DNA from: an uncultured Eubacterium sp.
GTDB lineage: Bacteria; Bacillota; Clostridia; Lachnospirales; Lachnospiraceae
Direction of reading: 5' to 3'
DNA: 18,715 bases
NCBI GenBank assembly: GCA_910584875.1
Contig: CAJUDA010000004.1
Location: forward strand, 117,961 to 136,675
Position numbers and translations under genes: made by a program. Below the pieces are notes generated by a model. That model did not search any database. It was not told where the DNA came from and worked only from the letters and a program-made list of their open reading frames with translations. Shown here piece after piece: positions 1-6,837 of the stretch (positions within the stretch are counted from its first letter, which is position 1; each line of letters begins with the position of its first letter).

Positions 1-237
1 ACATCCGATATCTACCCCTACCGCATTCGGTATAATCACATCCTTTGCTGCGATCACTCCGCCGATCGGCATTCCTTTCCCGGCATGAGTGTCGGGCATC
101 AGACAGACCCATTTATGTAAAAAGGGAAGTCTTGACAGGTGGTATGCCTGTTCCATGCAATTTGTCTCCAGTTTTGTCTGATCCGCTAACCACACTTTTA
201 CCGGATATTTTGTATTTTCATCATAAATGACAAACAT
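1..237 (-). CDS. rtcB: RtcB-family RNA ligase (5' part only, runs off the left edge)
   Basis: Only the first 79 residues are present; the reading frame is still open at base 1. RtcB ligases join RNA 2',3'-cyclic phosphate or 3'-phosphate ends to 5'-OH ends in a Mn2+/GTP-dependent reaction, and act in RNA repair. The sequence shows the family hallmarks MPDTHAGKGMPIGG (residues 47-60) and PNAVGVDIGC (70-79). The Asp and Cys of VGVDIGC correspond to Mn2+ ligands known in characterised RtcB enzymes. The ATG at 237 is preceded by an AGGAGG ribosome site (246-251), which fixes the start. The gene is divergent from a coiled-coil/WYL operon. The family is normally about 380-480 residues, so most of the protein, including the guanylylated His, lies outside. 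Family identity is secure; whether this paralogue repairs tRNA, rRNA or something else cannot be seen. Confidence 0.9.
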   Translation of the reverse strand, partial: MFVIYDENTKYPVKVWLADQTKLETNCMEQAYHLSRLPFLHKWVCLMPDTHAGKGMPIGGVIAAKDVIIPNAVGVDIGC

Positions 238-356
238 AATGTCCGCCTCCTCTTTTTCTGGTCCGGACTGGAACCATTGATCTTACTGAAATTTATTATA
301 TACAACATTTACCAGAACATCATTTCAAAAAAGTTGCGAACTTTAAATCATTGTAC

Positions 357-385
357 TAGACTTTGTAAAATTTCTATGATATACT
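357..385 (+). promoter_or_regulatory. Promoter of the coiled-coil/WYL operon
   Basis: A TAGACT box (357-362), a 17-bp spacer and TATACT (380-385) preceded by TGA form an extended -10 promoter. Transcription would start near 392, about 25 nt before the ATG at 417, which has a GGGAG ribosome site. In the same 179-bp divergent gap, a TATAAT on the minus strand near 294-299 may belong to rtcB, but I find no good -35 for it. Seen in sequence; activity inferred. Confidence 0.55.
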
Positions 386-416
386 CCAGTTAGTATAAAA
401 GAATGGGAGTGATACT

Positions 417-794
417 ATGACTGATAATGAACTGCTTCTTGCCATATCCAATATGATAGACCAGAAATTCAAATCAGAACTGACGCCAGTAAAAACTGAT
501 CTATTGGAAGTGAAAACTGATCTGCGGGAAGTAAAAACTGATTTACTGGAAACGAAAAAAGATTTACTGGAAACAAAGAATGACTTACAAGAAACGAAAA
601 ATGAAGTTCATCAGATAAAACTGTATCTGGAGAATCTCATAGTCCCAAGACTGGATACGATTGAATCCTGTTATTTAGATACATATAACCGTTATCAGAA
701 TTATACAGATAAGATGCAGGCTTCTTTTGATGACATTGAAGTAATGAAAAAAGTCCTTCTGGAACATAGCGAAAAACTGCAGAAAATTTCTTAG
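417..794 (+). CDS. Small heptad-repeat coiled-coil protein, function unknown
   Basis: This is a 125-residue, highly charged, soluble protein with no signal peptide or membrane segment. After a short head (MTDNELLLAISNMIDQKF) come six consecutive 7-residue units of the form (V/T)K(T/K/N)DLLE at residues 25-66, an ideal left-handed coiled-coil register. A second helical stretch ends in VMKKVLLEHSEKLQKIS. The head and tail resemble a family of small coiled-coil proteins that recur in Lachnospiraceae genomes and have no assigned function (from memory, not searched). It is the first gene of an operon with two WYL-domain genes, starting 4 nt before the next ORF. A structural, oligomerising or partner-recruiting role for the WYL proteins is inference only. 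The start is supported by a GGGAG site seven bases upstream of the ATG. Confidence 0.8.
   Translation: MTDNELLLAISNMIDQKFKSELTPVKTDLLEVKTDLREVKTDLLETKKDLLETKNDLQETKNEVHQIKLYLENLIVPRLDTIESCYLDTYNRYQNYTDKMQASFDDIEVMKKVLLEHSEKLQKIS
489..614 (+). repeat. Six tandem 21-bp units inside the coiled-coil gene
   Basis: Units start at 489, 510, 531, 552, 573 and 594, each encoding one heptad. The first three are close copies (gtaaaaactgatytnntggaa-like), and the later ones diverge progressively. Because 21 is a multiple of three, gain or loss of a unit would lengthen or shorten the coil without a frameshift. Confidence 0.85.
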
Positions 795-798
795 TGCC

Positions 799-2082
799 AT
801 GTCCGAATTTCATGAATTGATCAAAAATTTTTCCAAAACAAGAGAATATGTCCGGGATTTCTTTGTCTATGGATTTAAGACAAGAAACGAATTTAATGAA
901 AAAAGTCCCCGTACCTACGACAATGAGCGGAGGCGGCTGGAGTGCTGGCTCAGTCCTTATGTAAGAAGAGACCACACTTCTGACGGTTCCAATATTTCCC
1001 TTGCCATAGACAGCAATCTTCTCGATACTAACCCCCTGTTTCAGGTCTGGAAGACAAAAAGTTTTACCGATAATGATATCGTTCTTCACTTTTTAATTCT
1101 GAATCTTCTCCAGGATGATAAAAACCGCACGGCAGATGAGATCACGGACGCTCTCCTAACAGGATATGACGTACTGTTTGATACCCAGACGGTCCGCCGC
1201 AAATGCAATGCCTATGTAAAAGAGGGGCTGCTGGACAAAAAAAAGGAGGGAAAAAAGGTCTCGTTTTCCCTGGACCGTTCGGTTGCCCTCTGGATCCGCT
1301 CCAATGAAAGTATTCTGGATGCCCTTGATTTTTATCAGCTGGCAGGCAATTTTGGAATCGTAGGAAATGTACTGACCGAACAATTTGATCATCATAACCA
1401 GACTTTCCGGGTAAAACACAGCTTTTTTGTCCATTCACTGGAGGATGAGATCCTTTCCGCTCTCCTGGAAGCCATAAACCAGAAAAAATCGGTCAGGCTT
1501 GAAATGAAAAGTTCCCGGCAGAAGAAAATGAATCAGACAATATGTATACCTCTGCAGATCTTTACCAGTACCCGGAGCGGCAGACGTTTTCTGTGCAGTT
1601 ATGTACAAAGAAATAAACGCTTTACCTGTTTTCGACTTGATGCGGTCAAACGTGTCACGGCGATGGAACCAGTTATCCGATATGATGAACTGTATGATAA
1701 ACTGCTGCAGAACCGCCGGCATCTTTGGGGTGTATCCTTTCAAAGTACGGCAGGACACCGCCTTGACAGACTGAAAATGACCGTTCAGATCATGGAACCT
1801 GCTGAAAATTACATACTGAACCGCCTGAGATATGAAGGGCGGGGCGGCACAATTACAAAAACCGGTGAAAATATCTATCAATATGAAACGGAAGTCTTTG
1901 ACTGCAATGAAATGCTTCCCTGGATCCGTACCTTTACCGGCCGGATCCTCTCCTTGGAATGCACTGCCAGATCAGTTGAAAAACGGTTTTATCAGGATCT
2001 GCAGACGATGTACCATATGTATCTTCCCGAGACGGCATATAACGGTCCGGACAAAAGGCAGCCAGGAAAGGAACAGGACTGA
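799..2082 (+). CDS. WYL-domain transcriptional regulator, first of a tandem pair
   Basis: This 427-residue protein is built like PafC/YafY-type regulators. A winged-helix DNA-binding region lies at about residues 90-160 (ADEITDALL...QTVRRKCNAYVKEGLL). A WYL domain spans about 210-290, with FRLDAV at 278-283 matching the family's conserved FRLDRI-like strand. A WCX-type C-terminal domain spans about 325-400. The eponymous W-Y-L tripeptide is degenerate here: the position reads RFL (263-265). WYL domains sense nucleic acid or nucleotide ligands in several bacterial regulators, including PafBC in the DNA-damage response. The ATG lies 4 nt after the upstream stop and has no clear ribosome site, so translation is probably coupled to the coiled-coil gene. 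The target promoter is not visible; the shared rtcB gap is the obvious candidate (inference). Confidence 0.85.
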   Translation: MSEFHELIKNFSKTREYVRDFFVYGFKTRNEFNEKSPRTYDNERRRLECWLSPYVRRDHTSDGSNISLAIDSNLLDTNPLFQVWKTKSFTDNDIVLHFLILNLLQDDKNRTADEITDALLTGYDVLFDTQTVRRKCNAYVKEGLLDKKKEGKKVSFSLDRSVALWIRSNESILDALDFYQLAGNFGIVGNVLTEQFDHHNQTFRVKHSFFVHSLEDEILSALLEAINQKKSVRLEMKSSRQKKMNQTICIPLQIFTSTRSGRRFLCSYVQRNKRFTCFRLDAVKRVTAMEPVIRYDELYDKLLQNRRHLWGVSFQSTAGHRLDRLKMTVQIMEPAENYILNRLRYEGRGGTITKTGENIYQYETEVFDCNEMLPWIRTFTGRILSLECTARSVEKRFYQDLQTMYHMYLPETAYNGPDKRQPGKEQD

Positions 2083-2086
2083 GATT

Positions 2087-3067
2087 ATGGAACTATTTTC
2101 TGAAATATACAGTTGTTACTATCAGGTATTGCGTCACCTGTTGACTGGAAAAAACTCTCTCACGTTACAGGAGATCCGAAATCAGATCCACAAGGAGGGC
2201 TTTGAAGAGAGCCTTCTGGCAATTATACCAAAACTTGAGAACAACACATGGAATCTGTTTGAGAGACAGGAACAAAAGTATCTGTCCAAACTAACCTCAT
2301 CATTTGTCACTCCTCTTTCCCTTCTGGAGAAATCATACCTGAAGGCACTGCTGGCTGATCCTCGCATTACTTTATTTCTTGATCCGGCGCAACTGGTCAC
2401 TCTGGAGGATATGCTGGCATCCGTAACCCCTCTTTTCCGACAGGAACAGTTCTTTTATTACGATCAGTTTACCGGCGGCGATCCTTATGAGGATGAGGGA
2501 TACCGTCAAATTTTCCGTACTCTTCTTTATGCACAGAAACGGAAACTGTATGTGGATCTTGATTACAACTCCCCCGCTGGGAGACGGGTACACCACTACT
2601 ATGTTCCGGCACGTCTGGAATACTCTGTAAAAAATGACAAATTCCGTCTTCTCGCCCTGAAGCAGTCTAATACTAGTAAAATGAAACTGGAAATTCTGAA
2701 CCTCTCACGGATCCAGAGTGTCCGGCTAACTGAAAAAACTCTTTCTGCCAGCACAGACCTGAACCGGATCATCCGTGATACTTACTATAAGGAACCAGTG
2801 AGATTACATATCATCAACAAACGGAATGCTCTCGAACGTGCAATGCTGCATTTTGCCAACTACGAAAAGAATACAAGAAAAATAGACCAGGACACCTATG
2901 AGTGCCTGATCTATTATAACCAGATGATGGAAACAGAACTGTTGATCGAAGTCATGTCCTTTGGACCTATGTTAAAGGTGGTTGGCAATGACCGGTTTTT
3001 AAAAAGTCTGAAAACCAGACTCCGCAGGCAGCTGGTACTGGGAGAACAACCTCATCAGGATTCATAA
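2087..3067 (+). CDS. WYL-domain protein, second of a tandem pair
   Basis: This 326-residue protein is related in plan to its upstream neighbour. The N-terminal 75 residues (LTLQEIRNQIHKEGFEESLL...) look like a weak helix-turn-helix. A WYL-like domain spans about 137-217 (FRTLLYAQKRKLYVDLDY, then KFRLLAL and LEILNLSRIQSV), and a C-terminal WCX-like region spans 235-315. The W-Y-L signature is again not intact (FRL at 186-188). The frame is open upstream, but the ATG at 2087 is chosen because it lies 4 nt after the previous stop; longer versions would overlap the first WYL gene in another frame. Tandem WYL genes that act as heterodimers are known from PafB/PafC; that this pair does so is inference. 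Its 3' end overlaps the opposing MCP gene by 13 bp, with no terminator in between. Confidence 0.8.
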   Translation: MELFSEIYSCYYQVLRHLLTGKNSLTLQEIRNQIHKEGFEESLLAIIPKLENNTWNLFERQEQKYLSKLTSSFVTPLSLLEKSYLKALLADPRITLFLDPAQLVTLEDMLASVTPLFRQEQFFYYDQFTGGDPYEDEGYRQIFRTLLYAQKRKLYVDLDYNSPAGRRVHHYYVPARLEYSVKNDKFRLLALKQSNTSKMKLEILNLSRIQSVRLTEKTLSASTDLNRIIRDTYYKEPVRLHIINKRNALERAMLHFANYEKNTRKIDQDTYECLIYYNQMMETELLIEVMSFGPMLKVVGNDRFLKSLKTRLRRQLVLGEQPHQDS

Positions 3068-3975
3068 TCCTTAATGATCGGGGAGACCTGCCCCAGCATA
3101 TTATCAATATCCTCAAACATAGCGCTTTTCGTTGTCCCCATATTGCTGGCACGGTTAATATGCTGGATCACATCCTGATACCCTTTTTTCATGCCATCAA
3201 AAAAACTGCACAGAGTCTGAAGCTCATCCCGGGATTTATCAATAACCTGGGAAATCTCTGTCTGTACCATAGTTGCCCCCTCTGCCGCTTCCGTAATGTT
3301 ATCAAAGGTCTGATAAGTTTCCTCTACTTTTGACAGGCTTTGTTCCAGCGCTTCATGGGAAGTTCCTATGCTGTTGCTGAGTTCATCCGCTCCCTGCTCT
3401 ACATCCTCAATACTTAGATCCACGGCAGCAACCAGATCTTTGATCTCCTCAGACAGATTTTTTACCTCATCAGCGACTACTGCAAAGCCTTTCCCCTGCT
3501 CACCTGCTTTTGCCGCTTCAATGGAAGCATTCAGCGATAAAATATTCGTCTGGTCGGCAATCGTAACAATCTTCCCCATGCACTTTCTGATTTTGTTCAG
3601 AGAAAGCTGGAACGTCTCAAATGTACTTTTCATTTCACGGAAATATGTTTCCACCTGCAGTGAACTGTTTTTCAGTTCTTCCACCTCATCCTGAGCCTGA
3701 ACGACGGACTGGGAAATATTTTCTTTGACCGAAGCAAACTGGCTTGATGCTGTATTAATACTTGAAAAATTCTGCTCATAATCCTGTAATGTCCCTTTAA
3801 AATCTTCGGATTCCTTTAATACCTTGCCAAAAGACCTGCTTACCATACTCAGTTCATACAAAGACTCCACCTCACTCTGTACCAGCAGATGATGATAATC
3901 TTTCAGACTGTCCATAACATATAATACCGGATACAGGCTTTTACCTTTATTCTGGGATTTTTTTGATCTTTTCAT
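3055..3975 (-). CDS. Soluble methyl-accepting chemotaxis-type signalling protein
   Basis: This 306-residue, almost entirely helical protein contains the chemoreceptor hairpin tip at about residues 150-175 (NASIEAAKAGEQGKGFAVVADEVKNL, with the EQGKGFAVVADEV core). The tip is the contact site for CheA/CheW. Long coiled-coil arms flank it. There is no transmembrane segment, no periplasmic ligand domain, no recognisable PAS/GAF/protoglobin module and no CheR-tethering pentapeptide; the protein ends in IKDYES. It should be cytoplasmic and must receive its signal from a partner. The FIST gene lies immediately upstream, with a 16-nt gap. The start at 3975 has a GAGGAGG site just after the FIST stop; an earlier ATG at 4008 would lie inside the FIST gene. 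It is the last gene of the hydrogenase operon. Confidence 0.88.
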   Translation of the reverse strand: MKRSKKSQNKGKSLYPVLYVMDSLKDYHHLLVQSEVESLYELSMVSRSFGKVLKESEDFKGTLQDYEQNFSSINTASSQFASVKENISQSVVQAQDEVEELKNSSLQVETYFREMKSTFETFQLSLNKIRKCMGKIVTIADQTNILSLNASIEAAKAGEQGKGFAVVADEVKNLSEEIKDLVAAVDLSIEDVEQGADELSNSIGTSHEALEQSLSKVEETYQTFDNITEAAEGATMVQTEISQVIDKSRDELQTLCSFFDGMKKGYQDVIQHINRASNMGTTKSAMFEDIDNMLGQVSPIIKDYES

Positions 3976-3991
3976 TTCCACGTTCCTCCTC

Positions 3992-5047
3992 TTACTCGAA
4001 TACAACACAGGTCATAGACTGGTTGACAAACTGATTATTGTAATGTTCTCCATATCCAACCAGACCAGCATGATTTCCAAGCGTACTCATGTCCCGCAAA
4101 TATTCTTCCATATAATGATGATCATTAAAAAGAAGATACCGGAACAGACAATTCACGGAAAATACTGCTGAAATTTTGGGGAAATCACTCTTGATCTTAT
4201 GGATCGTTTCCTGTACGATCTTCTTAAAATCTCCCAGTTCCAGCATGAGGAGCACATCCGAATCGTTGACCTGGCGAAAACAAGTCAAGGCATCGCCATG
4301 TACTTCTTTGATGGAAATAATACAGGTTTCATTTCCATTAATTTTTCCAAAGGGATTCTTAAATGTCTGCGTCTGTATTTCATCTTCCGTTATGTGGAGA
4401 AGTTCCTGGTATACCTGTCTGGCAGGCATACCATTTAATTTGCCCATCATATAATTTGCCTTATCTGTCTTAGAAGCAATAAACCGTTGGTTTCCTTTGG
4501 GATGATAAATATTCTCCTTGTATGCCTTTACTTTTCCCTGATTATTTTTAATCAGTGCATATGCCACGGCATCTTCGTATACTTTTCCATTGGCAGATAC
4601 TTTTCCTGCATCACCGGTCCCGCCTACCAGAGAAATATTCCTGTGTTTCAATACACTATAGATCGTCGTCAGTACACAGGCATCATTACCAGAGCAAAAA
4701 TCAATACATATCGTATTTTCACTGGAACTCTTTATCCTGTCCACATCCTGTTCCAGGCGATGTATGTATTTCACAGGCATAACCGATACTTCTTCCAGCA
4801 CATTTGCCGTAGCGCTTACCCCATTGCAGAAGGCAATTACGCTGACTCCTTTTTCTACAACTTTCGTGTCATAACTCATCCCAATACATCCAATACTGGG
4901 GACACCAGGATACAGTTCCTCCAACTTTTTTACATGTGCCTCAAACTGGTCACTGTTGGATAATAACATGATAAACTGGGGATCTTTAAGTCCCCGGACT
5001 GCTTCCTGCAGATTTCCACCCTGGCTCATTCCAAAAAACTGTTTCAA
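3992..5047 (-). CDS. FIST-domain sensory protein
   Basis: This 351-residue soluble protein matches the FIST_N/FIST_C layout. The N-terminal half carries a conserved SIGCIGMSYD segment (residues ~51-60) and the glycine-rich SLVGGTGDAGKVSANGKVYED (~139-159) typical of FIST_N. The C-terminal half ends with GLVGYGEHYNNQFVNQSMTCVVF, matching the terminal strand pattern of FIST_C. FIST is a ligand-binding sensory module found beside or fused to MCPs, kinases and cyclases; one FIST protein, NosP, is a haem-based NO sensor. The ligand here is unknown. The start is a TTG at 5047 with an AGAGGA site seven bases upstream; the first internal ATG is at 5029. It sits 21 nt after hydA and 16 nt before the MCP, so it probably provides sensory input to that MCP (inference). 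Confidence 0.85.
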   Translation of the reverse strand: MKQFFGMSQGGNLQEAVRGLKDPQFIMLLSNSDQFEAHVKKLEELYPGVPSIGCIGMSYDTKVVEKGVSVIAFCNGVSATANVLEEVSVMPVKYIHRLEQDVDRIKSSSENTICIDFCSGNDACVLTTIYSVLKHRNISLVGGTGDAGKVSANGKVYEDAVAYALIKNNQGKVKAYKENIYHPKGNQRFIASKTDKANYMMGKLNGMPARQVYQELLHITEDEIQTQTFKNPFGKINGNETCIISIKEVHGDALTCFRQVNDSDVLLMLELGDFKKIVQETIHKIKSDFPKISAVFSVNCLFRYLLFNDHHYMEEYLRDMSTLGNHAGLVGYGEHYNNQFVNQSMTCVVFE

Positions 5048-5068
5048 AACGTTATCCTCTTTTCTTTA

Positions 5069-6808
5069 TTATTGTTCCTGCTTCCGGTAATCCACATGAA
5101 GCAGTTCATGACTCCTTCCCTTAAGAACACCTGTCTCATAGAGCTGGCTGACAACCGGATTTTCTCCCGGCCGCTTAATGATCGCTGACTTATCAGCACG
5201 GTACATACCTCCGGCGCGTTCGCTTTTCACCGACTGATAGCCAAACGGCTGACCGGCACCGCCGATACATCCATAAGGACATGCCATCACTTCAACAAAG
5301 TCAAAATGTTCTTCTCCCGACCGGATCTTCGCGATCAGTTCATCCGCATTTCCCAATCCGTTGACAACAGCGATCCGAAGAACAGAATCCCCAATCTCTA
5401 CCTCAGCGACCTTCACTCCTTCGAGCCCCCGTACTCCTGAGTATTCGAGATCTTTCAGTGTCTGGTTATCTTTCGCCGCCACATGACGAAGCGCTGCTTC
5501 TGTCACACCTCCGGTCACGCCAAAGATCACACCGGCTCCCGATGAGATACTAAATGGCATATCCGGTGAGCTCGGTTCGATCTCGGCAAACTGAATCCCC
5601 AGTTCCTTGATCATACGGATGAGTTCTTTCGTCGTGATGACATAATCCACATCCGGTACATTATTTCTCCGGAATTCTTCACGGGACGCCTCATATTTTT
5701 TTGCCACACAGGGCATCACAGCCACAGAGACCGTCTCCAGACCGGATTCCCTGTCTGCAGGTTTATAGTATTCTTTGATCACAGCGCCAAACATCTCCAT
5801 TGGCGATTTACAGGTAGACACATAGGGCAGCAGATCCGGATGTTTTGTCTCCACAAACCGTACCCAGCCCGGACAGCAGGAAGTAAACAGCGGATAGGCG
5901 TTTCCCTCCGGGTATTTCTCCCTGTCTTTCTCACCGCTCTCCAGTTTGCGAAGCAGTTCCTCCGCCTCTTCCACGATCGTCAGATCAGCGCTGACGCTCG
6001 TATCAAACACTGTATCAAAGCCCAGCATACGCAGAGCGGTAAAAATTTTACCGATGGAATTTTTCCCTGGCTTCAGCCCGAATTCTTCACCGATCGCCAC
6101 TCTGACCGCAGGAGCTACCTGCACCACGACTCTCTTATCTGGTTCGTACAGTGCCTTCCAGACAGCTTTTAAATCCTTTTTGATCGTTATCGCTGCCGTG
6201 GGACAGACCGCAGCACATTGTCCGCAGTTCACACAGTCGGTATCCGCAATACTTTTGTTAAATGCTGGTGTTACGATCATATCCGCTCCCCTGTAGGCAA
6301 AATCGATGGCACCTACATGCTGCACTTCATTACACATGCGTACACAGTCGCCGCAAAGGATACATTTGCTCGGATCGCGCACGATCGCACAGGAAGAATC
6401 ATCGATCATCCGCTCCGGATGGGCATTGGGAAATCTCACTTCTGTAAGACGGAAGCGGGAAGCCAGCATCTGGAGCCGGCAGTTGCCGTTCTTCTCGCAG
6501 ATCGTACAGTCGCGGCAATGGGAAGCAAGAAGAAGTTCCAGTATCATCTTTCTGTAATCATGCAGCCGGCTTGTATTTGTCCGGATCACCATCTTATCTT
6601 TTGGCGGCGTTGAACAGGAAGCGATGATCCCGCCCCGCTCATCTTCTACCACACACATACGGCAGGCACCATAGATCGACATATCTGAGTAATAACAAAA
6701 GGTTGGTACATGGATTCCCACTTTCTGGATTACCTGCAGGATATTTTTCTCATCGGTATACTCGGCGCGTATACCATCTATTATCATATATTTACTGTTT
6801 TTAGCCAT
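5069..6808 (-). CDS. hydA: [FeFe]-hydrogenase catalytic subunit HydA (group A, trimeric type)
   Basis: This 579-residue enzyme reversibly reduces protons to H2 in the cytoplasm. It has an N-terminal [2Fe-2S] domain (C38, C49, C52, C65), a His-Cys3 cluster (H97, C101, C104, C110) and two [4Fe-4S] clusters (C149/152/155/159 and C192/195/198/202). The H-cluster domain has all three signatures: FTSCCPGW (C311 proton-relay Cys, C312 ligand), MPCVAKK (C367) and EVMACPYGCIGGAGQP (C510, C514). The proton-relay Cys is intact, which argues for a catalytic rather than a sensory hydrogenase. The start at 6808 is chosen for a GGAGG site five bases upstream; a GTG at 6841 overlapping the hydB stop has weaker support. 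With HydB and HydC it should form an NAD(H)/ferredoxin electron-bifurcating complex. Maturation genes hydEFG are not in the window. Confidence 0.96.
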   Translation of the reverse strand: MAKNSKYMIIDGIRAEYTDEKNILQVIQKVGIHVPTFCYYSDMSIYGACRMCVVEDERGGIIASCSTPPKDKMVIRTNTSRLHDYRKMILELLLASHCRDCTICEKNGNCRLQMLASRFRLTEVRFPNAHPERMIDDSSCAIVRDPSKCILCGDCVRMCNEVQHVGAIDFAYRGADMIVTPAFNKSIADTDCVNCGQCAAVCPTAAITIKKDLKAVWKALYEPDKRVVVQVAPAVRVAIGEEFGLKPGKNSIGKIFTALRMLGFDTVFDTSVSADLTIVEEAEELLRKLESGEKDREKYPEGNAYPLFTSCCPGWVRFVETKHPDLLPYVSTCKSPMEMFGAVIKEYYKPADRESGLETVSVAVMPCVAKKYEASREEFRRNNVPDVDYVITTKELIRMIKELGIQFAEIEPSSPDMPFSISSGAGVIFGVTGGVTEAALRHVAAKDNQTLKDLEYSGVRGLEGVKVAEVEIGDSVLRIAVVNGLGNADELIAKIRSGEEHFDFVEVMACPYGCIGGAGQPFGYQSVKSERAGGMYRADKSAIIKRPGENPVVSQLYETGVLKGRSHELLHVDYRKQEQ

Positions 6809-6837
6809 TTTTTCCTCCATTCCAATTCTGTTTGTGC

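Noticed and set aside
489..614. A CRISPR or other intergenic direct-repeat array
   Set aside because: The 21-bp units are contiguous, have no spacers and translate as heptads within an ORF.
1832..2086. An N-terminal extension of the second WYL gene by 85 codons
   Set aside because: It would overlap the first WYL gene in another frame, and the extension has no domain resemblance. The ATG at 2087 fits the 4-nt operon spacing.
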